From Palsa-461 sp040414865 (GTDB lineage Bacteria; Actinomycetota; Acidimicrobiia; Acidimicrobiales; RAAP-2), in the NCBI GenBank assembly GCA_040414865.1, contig JBEDUR010000142.1, positions 1-64,000 on the forward strand: a stretch of DNA of 64,000 nt, in the 5' to 3' direction. This document shows, piece by piece, positions 56,633 through 64,000 of the stretch (its first letter is position 1; the number at the start of each line of letters is the position of its first letter). A program made the translations under genes and the position numbers. Under the pieces are notes generated by a model. The model did no database searches and was not told the origin of the DNA. It was given only the letters and a program-made list of their open reading frames with translations.

Positions 56633-57370
56633 GTGAGCGGCCAGTGGTCTGAAGCCGCCGGCTCGGCCGGCGTCCTCCGGTACTACGCGGCCGGGGGCTC
56701 GCGACTGACCGCGCCGTTGCTCCTGGTTTGCCCGGAGCTGCCGACCCTAGAGGGCGCCCGGGAGGACATCGGCCTCCCCTACGAGGCCGTCGCCGAGCGG
56801 GTGGCCCAGGAGTCGGGCTGGCGGGTGCTGGCCGGGATGTTCCGGGGAGTCGGCGGATCGGCCGGGAGCTTCTCGGCCGCTGGGTGGCTTGAAGACGCCG
56901 TCGCGCTCGTCGAGACCGAGCTGTCGGGGCGGCCCGGGCTCCGGGTGGCCGGGTTCGGGTTCGGGGGCGCGGTCGCCCTTGCCCTGGCGGTCGCCGACGA
57001 GCGGGTACGGGGGGTGGCCTGCTTCGCCGTCCCTCTCCGGCTCGGCGGGTGGGTCACCGACCCCAAGGCGCTCGTCGAGCGCTGCCGGAGCGCCGGGGTG
57101 GTCCAGCCGGGGTTTCCCGCGGACGTTGGCGCCTGGGCGGCCGAGCTCGAGGGCCTCGAACCGCTGGCCTCGGTGGCCCGGCTGGGGAAGCGATCCCTCT
57201 TGTTCGTGCAGGGGTCGGAGGACGACGGAGTCCCGCCCGAGTCGGCGACCGAGCTGGCCGAAGCCGCCGGGCGGGCCGAGCTGCAGATGGTGCTCGGGGC
57301 GGGTCACTGGCTCCGGGCGGACCCCCGGGCCACCGCGACGCTCATCGGTTGGCTGGAGCGCCAGAGCTGA
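56633..57370 (+). CDS. alpha/beta-hydrolase-fold protein lacking the nucleophile Ser
   Basis: 245 residues with the fold of small hydrolases: FRGVGGSAGSFSAAGWLEDAVALVETEL, then RVAGFGFGGAVALALAV. The elbow that should read G-x-S-x-G is G-F-G-F-G, so the nucleophilic Ser is replaced by Gly. Asp in QGSEDDGVPP and His in LGAGHWLRADP remain. Either inactive as a hydrolase or using another mechanism. GTG 56633 follows the dehydrogenase gene by 36 bases, suggesting co-expression. Function unknown. Confidence 0.75.
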   Translation: MSGQWSEAAGSAGVLRYYAAGGSRLTAPLLLVCPELPTLEGAREDIGLPYEAVAERVAQESGWRVLAGMFRGVGGSAGSFSAAGWLEDAVALVETELSGRPGLRVAGFGFGGAVALALAVADERVRGVACFAVPLRLGGWVTDPKALVERCRSAGVVQPGFPADVGAWAAELEGLEPLASVARLGKRSLLFVQGSEDDGVPPESATELAEAAGRAELQMVLGAGHWLRADPRATATLIGWLERQS

Positions 57371-57372
57371 GC

Positions 57373-58023
57373 TCAGGGCCGGTCATTGGCTGCCGATCGC
57401 TCGAGCGACGAGGAGATCGCCGAGCTGAGCCGGCGGGCCGCAAAGCCGGGGTCGTCGGACTCAGTGAGATAGCGGACGACCACGAAGTGCCGAGCGCCGG
57501 CAGCCACGAGCCCTGGGACCGTCTCGGGGGTCACCCCGCCGGTGACGAAGATCGGCCACGGCGAACGCGCCAGCGCGCTGGCCAGGTAGCCGACCCCAGT
57601 GCCTGGCCGCCCGGGCTTGGTCGGGGTCTCCACCACCGGCCCGGCGGACAGGTAGTCGACGGGCTCGGCCAGTGCCTCGGCCAGGTCGGTCTCCGAGTGG
57701 GTCGAGGTCCCCACGATCGCCTCGGGTCCGAGAAGCCGCCGGGCGAGCTCGCGCGGCGCGTCGTCCCGCCCCAGGTGCACACCGTCGGCCCCGGCCTCGA
57801 GTGCCAGGTCGGGACGGTCGTTGAGGATGAAGGGGACTCCGTGGCCCGCGCACACCTTGGCCACCAGGCGTGCCCGCTCGAGCAGGGGTCGCGCGTCGAG
57901 CGACTTCTCCCGGAGCTGCACCACGTCGACTCCGCCGGCGATGGTCGCCTCGACGAACGTGGCGAGATCGGGGCGGTCGGGCGTACAGAGATAGAGCCGG
58001 CAGTCGGCGATACGTGCGTTCAC
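57373..58023 (-). CDS. thiE: thiamine-phosphate synthase
   Basis: 216 residues from GTG 58023. TIM barrel joining HMP-PP and the thiazole phosphate to thiamine phosphate. VDVVQLREKSLDARPLLERA, PFILNDRPDLALEAGADGVHLGRDD, GPEAIVGTSTHS, YLSAGPVVETPTKPGRPGTG and PIFVTGGVTPETV are the expected motifs. It overlaps the HhH-GPD gene by four bases and is probably translated with it. The frame upstream of 58023 is inside that gene. No TPP riboswitch was seen. Confidence 0.93.
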   Translation of the reverse strand: MNARIADCRLYLCTPDRPDLATFVEATIAGGVDVVQLREKSLDARPLLERARLVAKVCAGHGVPFILNDRPDLALEAGADGVHLGRDDAPRELARRLLGPEAIVGTSTHSETDLAEALAEPVDYLSAGPVVETPTKPGRPGTGVGYLASALARSPWPIFVTGGVTPETVPGLVAAGARHFVVVRYLTESDDPGFAARRLSSAISSSLERSAANDRP

Positions 58024-58589
58024 CCGGACGACTTGGCTGCCGCCTTCATCGCCTTCTTGTGATCTCGAACCTTGACCAGGCTGGCTTGGTCGACGATGTC
58101 GGCCACCGACCGGAACGACCCGGACTCGCCGTAGGGGGCTGAGGCTGCGACCCATCCGTCGGGGCGCACCCCGAGCTGCTTGCCGAGGAGGGCGACGAAG
58201 ATCTTGGCCTTCTGGTCGCCGAACCCGGGCAGGGCTTTGACCCGAGCGAGCAGTTCCTTCCCGGTGTTCGTCCCCTTCCAGAGTTTGGTCACGTCACCGT
58301 CGTAGGTCTCGGTGATCTCGACCGCCAAGGCCTGCACCCGCTTGGCCATCGACGCCGGATACCGATGCAGCGAGGGCTTCTGGGCGAAGAGCGCTTCCAG
58401 TCGCTCAGGGTCCATCGCGGCCAACGTGGCCGCGTCGAGCGGGCCGCCCAGGCGCTCGGACAGTTCCTTTGGGGCCCGGAAGGCCCACTCCAGGGGGACC
58501 TGTTGGTCCAGGACGAGCCCGATCACCAGGGCGAGGGGGCTCTCGGAAAGGAGCTGGTCAGCAGCCTGATCCTGGGCCAGTTGGAGCAC
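58020..58589 (-). CDS. HhH-GPD-type DNA repair-like protein (TIGR03252 family)
   Basis: 189 residues. Helix-hairpin-helix base-excision fold: SPLALVIGLVLDQQVPLEWAFRAPKEL, then LWKGTNTGKELLARVKALPGFGDQKAKIFVALLGKQLGVRP with the HhH LPGFG. There is no Fe-S cysteine loop. Matches a small uncharacterised actinobacterial family I know as TIGR03252; DNA glycosylase activity is not established. GTG 58589 follows TACGCT (58597-58602) by seven bases. Coupled to thiE by a four-base overlap. Confidence 0.8.
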   Translation of the reverse strand: MLQLAQDQAADQLLSESPLALVIGLVLDQQVPLEWAFRAPKELSERLGGPLDAATLAAMDPERLEALFAQKPSLHRYPASMAKRVQALAVEITETYDGDVTKLWKGTNTGKELLARVKALPGFGDQKAKIFVALLGKQLGVRPDGWVAASAPYGESGSFRSVADIVDQASLVKVRDHKKAMKAAAKSSG

Positions 58590-58717
58590 GACGTTCAGCG
58601 TAACCCGTCGGGCAGCGGGTTCGAGAAGCGAAGAGTCGGCGGGAGCTCGCCCGACGATGGGTGATCCCGCCCATCGGCCTCTCGACGCGATGGGTTCCGG
58701 TATTCAAACAGTTGGTG

Positions 58718-61423
58718 TCAGGCCTTGAACGGCTCGGGAGCCCCGGCGTCGATCCCGAAGCGCGCCAGCGCGTCGGCAACCTCGGCCCGGTCGCCCTGAC
58801 CGTTGTCGGCCAGCGCCGAGAGGACGGCGACGACGAGATGCGGGGCGTCGACCTCGAAGAAGCGGCGGAGCGCGGGGCGGGCGTCGGAGCGACCGAAGCC
58901 GTCGGTACCGAGAGAGACAAACGGCCGCTGCACCCATCGGGCGATCTGATCCGGCACCATTCGCACGTAGTCGGTGACGGCGACCACCGGGGACGAGTCG
59001 GAGCCGAGCTGGGCGGTCACGAAGGGCATCGGGGCGTCGTCGGTCGGGCGGAGGCGGTTATGCCGTTCGACGGCGATGGCCTCGGTGCGGAGCGACGACC
59101 ACGAGGTCACCGACCAGGTGTCGCAGCCAACTCCCCAATGCTCGGCGAGGAGCGTCCGGGCCTCGTCGGCGGCCTGCCACATGGGCCCGGAGAACAGGAT
59201 GGTCGCCTTGCGCTGGCACGCGTCGTCGCCGGTCTTGAAGCGGTAGAGCCCGCGCAGCACGCCGGCCTTCACCTCCTCGCCCCCCGCGCCATCGGGCAGT
59301 GCAGGCATCGGGTAGCTCTCGTTGTAAAGGGTGATGTAGAAGAACCGGTCCTCGGGGTTGGGGCCAATCGTCTTGGCCACCGCCTCCTCGACGATGATCG
59401 CCAGCTCGTAGGCGAACGCGGGGTCGTAGATGCGCGCCGCCGGGTTGGCCGATGCCAAGAGTGGCGATTGGCCGTCGTCGTGCTGGAGGCCCTCGCCTTG
59501 GAGGGTGGTACGACCGGCGGTGCAACCCGCCAGGATCCCGCGTCCTCGCATGTCGCCGAGCGCCCAGGCGAGGTCGCCAACTCGCTGGAACCCGAACATC
59601 GAGTAGAAGAGGAACACAGGAATCATCGGTCGGCCCCAAGTCGCGTAGGACGTGGCCAGGGCGATGAAGCTGGCGAGCGCACCCGCCTCGGTGATCCCTT
59701 CTTGCAGCAGTTGCCCCGAGGTGCTCTCGGCGTAACGGAGTGGGAGGTCGGCGTCCACGGGTGTGTAGCGCTGGCCCTCCGGTGCGAAGATCTTCGACTC
59801 GGCGATGATGGCCTCGAGGCCGAAGGTGCGGGCCTCATCGGCGACGATGGGCGCGACCATCGGGCCGATGGCCGGGTCACGGACCAGGTTCCGCAGGAGT
59901 CGGGCGAAGGCCATGGTCGTCGAAACGGCCTGCCCTCCTGACCCGGCCAACAGGTCGGCGTACACCTTGGGGTTGGGGAGCTTGGGCGGGCTCGGGCGTA
60001 CCACCCGGGAAGGCACCGGCCCGTTCAGCACCTTGCGGCGAGCCATCAGGTACTGGTGCGCCTCGGAGTCGTCGACGGGCCGGTAATAGGGCGGGAGCTC
60101 GGCCTCCAGCATCGAGTCGGGAATCTCTTCGGCGAGGTAGAGGCGGTCGCGCAAGGCGAGCAACTGTGCCCTGGTCATCTTCTTGATCTGGTGCGTCGCG
60201 TTCCGGGCCTCGATCTCGGGGCCGAGTGTCCAACCTTTGATCGTCTTGGCCAGGATGGCGGTCGGCGCACCGCGCTGTTCGGTGGCGAGCTTGTATGCGG
60301 CGTAGAGCTTCCGATAGTCGTGCCCGCCGCGCGGCAGGCTCTGCAGCTCGTCGTCGCTCAGGTGCTCGACCAGACGTCGCAGCCTCGGATCGGGCCCGAA
60401 GAAGTTCTCCCGGATGTATGCGCCCGACTCGGTCGCGTACTTTTGGAACTCCCCGTCGACGGTTCGGTTCATCTGATCGAGCAGCACCCCGTCGACGTCT
60501 CGGGCCAGGAGTTCGTCCCAGCGCGAACCCCAGATGACCTTGATCACGTTCCAGCCGGCCCCTCGGAACAGGGCCTCGAGCTCCTGGATGATCTTGCCGT
60601 TCCCTCGTACCGGGCCGTCCAGGCGCTGCAGGTTGCAGTTGACCACGAAGATCAGGTTGTCCAGGTGCTCGCGCCCGGCCACCCCGAGCGCCCCGATCGA
60701 CTCGGGCTCGTCCATCTCCCCGTCCCCGACGAAACACCACACTCGGCTCTCGCTCGTGTCGACAAGCTGGCGCAGTCGCAGGTAGCGGTTGATGTGCGCC
60801 TGGTAGACGGCGGCGATCGCGCCGAGACCCATCGATACCGTCGGGAACTCCCAGAAGTCCGGGAGCGTGCGCGGGTGAGGGTAACTCGGCAACCCGTTGC
60901 CGGAGACCTCGTGTCGGAAGTTGTCGAGCTGCTCCTCGCTCAGCCGGCCCTCTACATAGGCGCGGGCATAGATCCCCGGAGAGGCGTGTCCCTGAATGAA
61001 CACCTGGTCGCCGGCGGCGCCACTGGTCTTGCCCCGGAAGAAATGGTTGAACCCCACCTCGTAGAGGGAGGCCGAACTCGCGTAGGTGGAGAGGTGCCCC
61101 CCGATGCCCTCGGTCCTGGCGTTGGCCCGGGTCACCATGACCGCCGCGTTCCATCTGATGTAGGCCCGGATCCTCCGCTCCAGGTGTTCGTCGCCCGGGA
61201 ACCACGGCTCATCGGTGGCAGAGATGGTGTTCACGTACGGAGTCGAGACCGTGGAGGGGAAGTCGACTTGGAGTCTGCGCGCCCGTTCCAGCAGCTTCAT
61301 GAGCAGGTACCGACCGCGGAAGCGACCGTGGGCCTCGACCACGGCGTCGAAGGAGTCCAGCCACTCGTCGGTCTCGGTCGGATCGATGTCCGGGATCTGG
61401 TGAGAGACGCCGTCGAAGAGCAT
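58718..61423 (-). CDS. aceE: pyruvate dehydrogenase E1 component, homodimeric
   Basis: 901 residues, the single-chain E1 form, from MLFDGVSHQIPDIDPTETDEWL. It decarboxylates pyruvate with thiamine diphosphate for acetyl-CoA synthesis. The TPP/Mg motif is VWCFVGDGEMDEPESIGALGVAG with IFVVNCNLQRLDGPVRGNG; other landmarks are GHLSTYASSASLYEVGFNHFFRG and the C-terminal transketolase domain. Actinobacteria typically use this AceE with separate E2 and E3. Divergent from rnhA. The frame upstream of 61423 lacks similarity. E2 and E3 genes are not in the window. Confidence 0.95.
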   Translation of the reverse strand: MLFDGVSHQIPDIDPTETDEWLDSFDAVVEAHGRFRGRYLLMKLLERARRLQVDFPSTVSTPYVNTISATDEPWFPGDEHLERRIRAYIRWNAAVMVTRANARTEGIGGHLSTYASSASLYEVGFNHFFRGKTSGAAGDQVFIQGHASPGIYARAYVEGRLSEEQLDNFRHEVSGNGLPSYPHPRTLPDFWEFPTVSMGLGAIAAVYQAHINRYLRLRQLVDTSESRVWCFVGDGEMDEPESIGALGVAGREHLDNLIFVVNCNLQRLDGPVRGNGKIIQELEALFRGAGWNVIKVIWGSRWDELLARDVDGVLLDQMNRTVDGEFQKYATESGAYIRENFFGPDPRLRRLVEHLSDDELQSLPRGGHDYRKLYAAYKLATEQRGAPTAILAKTIKGWTLGPEIEARNATHQIKKMTRAQLLALRDRLYLAEEIPDSMLEAELPPYYRPVDDSEAHQYLMARRKVLNGPVPSRVVRPSPPKLPNPKVYADLLAGSGGQAVSTTMAFARLLRNLVRDPAIGPMVAPIVADEARTFGLEAIIAESKIFAPEGQRYTPVDADLPLRYAESTSGQLLQEGITEAGALASFIALATSYATWGRPMIPVFLFYSMFGFQRVGDLAWALGDMRGRGILAGCTAGRTTLQGEGLQHDDGQSPLLASANPAARIYDPAFAYELAIIVEEAVAKTIGPNPEDRFFYITLYNESYPMPALPDGAGGEEVKAGVLRGLYRFKTGDDACQRKATILFSGPMWQAADEARTLLAEHWGVGCDTWSVTSWSSLRTEAIAVERHNRLRPTDDAPMPFVTAQLGSDSSPVVAVTDYVRMVPDQIARWVQRPFVSLGTDGFGRSDARPALRRFFEVDAPHLVVAVLSALADNGQGDRAEVADALARFGIDAGAPEPFKA

Positions 61424-61554
61424 GGGTCCATGTTCGCACCACCGGTGCCCTGCTCGAACACCACCGCGGCTCACCGGGCCCGGCGAACGGGGGCCAGCTG
61501 CGGTGCCCAATGACGCTTCACCGCCCCGACGGCACCCGGTAGTACACATGGGTC

Positions 61555-62016
61555 ATGGCCGGCGACGAGCCCCTCGTGGTCTATACCGACGGGTCCTGCC
61601 TCGGGAACCCCGGTCCTGGTGGCTGGGCCTGGGCTGTTCCCGGCGGCCGGAGCGACAGCGGCGGCGAGGCCCGGACCACCAACCAGCGGATGGAGATCAC
61701 TGCGGTCTTCGAGGCGCTCAGCGCGTTGATGGAGGTCCCAGCGGGCAGGCCGGTCGTGGTGGTCAGCGACTCCAACTACGTCGTCCGGTGCTTCGTGGAG
61801 CGCTGGTGGGAGCGCTGGCTGCAGCGGGGCTGGCGCAACGCCGCGGGTAAGCCGGTGGCGAACCGGGATCTCTGGGAGCCCTTGTTCGATCTGGCTCTGC
61901 GACCGGGCCGACCCGTCACCTTCAAGTGGGTCAAGGGCCACAGCGGCGATCCCTGGAACGAGTTCGTTGACGAGCTGGCGTTGTCCAAGGCCATGGAGGC
62001 CCGCTCGAGCGTCTGA
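61555..62016 (+). CDS. rnhA: ribonuclease HI
   Basis: 153 residues. Acidic active site: VVYTDGSCLGNPGPGGWAW (first Asp), TTNQRMEITAVFEAL (Glu), VVSDSNYVVRCF (Asp) and the final WNEFVDELA (Asp), with the conserved His in KGHSGDPWNEF. It cuts RNA in RNA-DNA hybrids. The usual KGHAGHP is altered to KGHSGDP. ATG 61555 lies six bases after TACACA, a partial match to the leaderless pattern. Confidence 0.93.
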   Translation: MAGDEPLVVYTDGSCLGNPGPGGWAWAVPGGRSDSGGEARTTNQRMEITAVFEALSALMEVPAGRPVVVVSDSNYVVRCFVERWWERWLQRGWRNAAGKPVANRDLWEPLFDLALRPGRPVTFKWVKGHSGDPWNEFVDELALSKAMEARSSV

Positions 62017-62046
62017 GGTTGAGTGGTCGGACACTCCGGCGGGCCG

Positions 62047-62052
62047 TACCAT
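62047..62052 (+). promoter_or_regulatory. -10 box TACCAT, leaderless pattern
   Basis: TACCAT lies seven bases before ATG 62060, supporting that start over the upstream-extended frame, which overlaps rnhA. Confidence 0.45.
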
Positions 62053-62059
62053 CGGCGTC

Positions 62060-62821
62060 ATGGAGCTCGCCAACAGCTCAGCGATCGTCACCGGAGGGGC
62101 TTCGGGCCTCGGAGCAGCGACGGCGCGGGCGCTCTCGGAGCATGGAGCCCGGGTCGTTGTGTTCGACCGCAATGACGCCGGAGCGAAGCAAGTCGCCGAC
62201 GAGCTGGGAGGCGACGCCGTCGTCGGCGACGTCACCAATCCGGAGGACTGTCAGCAGGCGGTCGACCGCGCCGCCGAAGCCGGCGTCTTGCGGGTGGCGG
62301 TGAACTGTGCCGGAACCGGTTGGGCCGAGAGGGTCATCAACCGCGAGGGCAGACCGCACGACCCGAGGCCGTTCGAGTTCATCATGCGACTGAACGTCAT
62401 CGGGACCTTCAACGTCATGACCAGGGCGGCCGCCGCGATCGCCAAGACCGAGCCGTCAGTCGACGGCGAGCGCGGGGTCATCGTGAACACGGCATCGGTC
62501 GCGGCTTTCGACGGCCAGATCGGCCAGCTCGCCTACTCGGCTTCCAAGAGCGCCGTGGTCGGAATGACCCTGCCCGCGGCCCGGGACCTGTCGGTGGTCG
62601 GCATCCGTGTCCTCACCATCGCTCCTGGCCTCTTCGACACGCCGCTCCTGGCCAACCTGCCCGAGGAACAGCGCAGGGCCCTGGGCGAGTCCGTGCTCTT
62701 CCCGAAGCGGCTCGGGGTCCCAGCGCAGTTCGGCCAGCTCGTCGTGGACATCGTGGCCAACCCCTACCTGAACGGCGAGGTCATCCGTCTCGACGGCGGC
62801 ATCCGGATGCCACCCCGGTGA
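62060..62821 (+). CDS. short-chain dehydrogenase/reductase (3-hydroxyacyl-CoA dehydrogenase type 2-like)
   Basis: 253 residues from ATG 62060. NAD-binding SSAIVTGGASGLGAATARAL, VVVFDRND (acidic residue preferring NAD), NCAGTG, catalytic Ser in VNTASVAAFDGQIGQ and Y-x3-K in AYSASKSAVVGMTL. The overall pattern (LANSSAIVTGG ... RLNVIGTFNVMTRAAA ... IAPGLFDTPLLANLP) is that of HSD17B10-like enzymes oxidising 3-hydroxyacyl-CoAs, including 2-methyl-3-hydroxybutyryl-CoA of isoleucine breakdown. Ten bases separate its stop from the next gene. Confidence 0.87.
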   Translation: MELANSSAIVTGGASGLGAATARALSEHGARVVVFDRNDAGAKQVADELGGDAVVGDVTNPEDCQQAVDRAAEAGVLRVAVNCAGTGWAERVINREGRPHDPRPFEFIMRLNVIGTFNVMTRAAAAIAKTEPSVDGERGVIVNTASVAAFDGQIGQLAYSASKSAVVGMTLPAARDLSVVGIRVLTIAPGLFDTPLLANLPEEQRRALGESVLFPKRLGVPAQFGQLVVDIVANPYLNGEVIRLDGGIRMPPR

Positions 62822-62831
62822 GCCGCGAGCG

Positions 62832-63839
62832 GTGAAGTACCGCGAGGCGGCCGGTTTCCGGGTCTCGGCTGTCGGGCTGGGCTGCTGGCAATTCGGGTCG
62901 CGCGAGTGGGCCTATGGCGAGGGCTACGCCACCGAGGTGGCCCCGGCCATCGTGCACCGCTCCTTGGACCTCGGCATCACGCTCTTCGACACGGCCGAGG
63001 CATACGGCTTCGGGCGATCCGAGCGCATCCTCGGCTCGGCGCTCGCTGGGCGCAGGCCGGAGGCCCTGGTCGCCACCAAGCTCTTTCCGGTCCTCCCCGT
63101 CGACCCCGTCCTCGGCCGCCGGGCCCGGCACAGCGCCCGGCGACTGGGGGTCGAGACGATCGACCTCTACCAGCTGCACTTTCCGAACCCTCTCGTGCCG
63201 CTCTCGGCGACCATGGACGCGTTGTCAAAGCTCCGTGAAGGGGGGTTGGTCGCCAACGTCGGGGTTTCGAACTACGGCGCGGACCGCTGGCAGCGGGCCC
63301 AGGAGCTCCTCGGGGCTCCGGTGGTCTCCAACCAGGTGCGCTACAGCCTGGCCGACCGCCGCGTCGAGCAGGAGGTCCTACCCTGGGCCCAACGCCACGG
63401 GCGGCTGGTCATCGCCTACAGCCCGCTGCAGCAAGGACTTCTGTCGGCCGGCTACGGGCCCGACAACGTCCCGAAGGACCTGCGGGCCAGCAGCCCGGCG
63501 TTCTTGCCGGAAAACCTCAGCCGGATCGAACCCTTGCTCGAGGTCCTGCGTCGGGTGGCTGCCGCCCACGAAGCCACCCCGGCTCAGGTCTCGCTGGCCT
63601 GGCTGCTGCGGCGCGACGGCGTCGTGGTGATTCCCGGCGCCTCTTCGGTGGCCCAGGCCGAGTCGAACGCGGCTGCCGCCGACCTCGAGCTGACCGACGA
63701 CGAGGACGCCGAGCTGACCGCCGCCTCTGACGCGTTCAGTCCCATCTCGGGGACCCATGGTTACGCGCGGGTGGGCCGCCGGGCGGCGGAACGGCTCGGT
63801 GGACGGATCCGCGGCATCTCGGAGGGCCTTCGGGCGTAG
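62832..63839 (+). CDS. aldo/keto reductase
   Basis: 335 residues. TIM-barrel oxidoreductase with the tetrad Asp/Tyr in LFDTAEAYGFG, Lys in VATKLF and His in YQLHFPNP; VGVSNYGADRW and the NADPH-binding IPGASSVAQAESNAAA are present. Close to the voltage-channel beta/YajO-like group that reduces aldehydes. GTG 62832 lies ten bases after the SDR stop, so the two genes are likely co-transcribed. Substrate unknown. Confidence 0.9.
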   Translation: MKYREAAGFRVSAVGLGCWQFGSREWAYGEGYATEVAPAIVHRSLDLGITLFDTAEAYGFGRSERILGSALAGRRPEALVATKLFPVLPVDPVLGRRARHSARRLGVETIDLYQLHFPNPLVPLSATMDALSKLREGGLVANVGVSNYGADRWQRAQELLGAPVVSNQVRYSLADRRVEQEVLPWAQRHGRLVIAYSPLQQGLLSAGYGPDNVPKDLRASSPAFLPENLSRIEPLLEVLRRVAAAHEATPAQVSLAWLLRRDGVVVIPGASSVAQAESNAAAADLELTDDEDAELTAASDAFSPISGTHGYARVGRRAAERLGGRIRGISEGLRA

Positions 63840-63863
63840 CGGAGAACGGCTGGTCAAGGCCGG

Positions 63864-63869
63864 TAGGGT
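63864..63869 (+). promoter_or_regulatory. possible -10 box TAGGGT near the right edge
   Basis: TAGGGT sits about 110 bases before the next putative gene start, followed by the small perfect stem AAGCCGG/CCGGCTT (63907-63923). This suggests a transcript with a structured leader running out of the window. Weak evidence. Confidence 0.25.
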
Positions 63870-63975
63870 GGGCAGGAACGACCTGACCGGTGGTCGACGG
63901 CGGGCGAAGCCGGTGGCCGGCTTTGCTCCACCTGGGGAGGGCGAACCGACAGGAGCGACGAAGAGGAGCGGCGTC

Positions 63976-64000
63976 TTGACGACCACGGGGACCCAGTTCG
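63976..64000 (+). CDS. start of a gene cut by the window edge
   Basis: TTG 63976 begins a frame translating (M)TTTGTQF and is preceded by GAGGAG at 63963-63968, good spacing for a ribosome binding site. Only eight codons are visible, so no product can be named. Confidence 0.3.

Overview
The window reads as a GC-rich chromosomal segment of an actinomycete-like bacterium. Several genes point that way: a homodimeric AceE-type E1, an actinobacterial MutY without a C-terminal NUDIX domain, the long LeuA form, an F420-type PPOX protein, an LCP ligase, a RipA-like NlpC/P60 protein and Streptomyces-like ethylmalonyl-CoA genes. Frequent GTG/TTG starts and many apparently leaderless genes (TANNNT box 6-9 nt before the start codon) fit too. 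A deep-branching class such as Acidimicrobiia is my best guess; this is inference. I see no tRNA, rRNA, CRISPR array, insertion sequence or prophage; it looks like core genome.

Layout. 0.4-5.1 kb: MurA-like enolpyruvyl transferase (Cys to Asp variant), F420/PPOX protein, two APH-fold kinases and a GNAT. 5.2-16.6 kb: branched-chain amino acid block. leuA lies behind a leader peptide with Val-Leu-Leu-Leu and a terminator; greA-leuC-leuD converges on it. An ABC exporter and a class I glutamine amidotransferase follow, then leuB-ilvE-cimA behind a second leader peptide with Val-Ile-Ile-Ile and its own terminator. CimA makes citramalate, and LeuCD plus LeuB convert it to 2-oxobutyrate, so the isoleucine-coded leader sits on the operon that starts isoleucine synthesis. 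16.8-25.5 kb: two esterases, a nitroreductase, a compatible-solute ABC importer (divergent opuCA / opuCB-CD-CC) and a methyltransferase. 25.6-31.1 kb: branched acyl-CoA degradation genes (LiuC-like hydratase, carboxyltransferase, acyl-CoA dehydrogenase, HMG-CoA lyase-like protein) with what may be a decayed MerR gene at the LiuR position.

31.4-45.9 kb: Lgt-like protein, NlpC/P60 hydrolase, three ethylmalonyl-CoA pathway genes (mcl, mcd, mch), mutY without a normal start codon, a Baeyer-Villiger-type monooxygenase, an acyl-CoA ligase, an MBL-fold hydrolase, an RmlC-like protein and a membrane protein. 46.1-54.6 kb: SUF iron-sulfur assembly as two facing operons, sufB - small four-Cys protein - sufD - Rieske - sufC1, and sufC2 - sufS - sufU, with an LCP gene between them. 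54.7-64 kb: MBL hydrolase, acyl-CoA dehydrogenase, alpha/beta-fold protein lacking its nucleophile, thiE with an HhH-GPD protein, aceE, rnhA, an SDR, an aldo/keto reductase and the first codons of a further gene.

The most notable signals are the paired leucine and isoleucine/valine attenuators, the split SUF system with two SufC paralogs and an unrecognised four-Cys protein, and the recurring leaderless promoter pattern.
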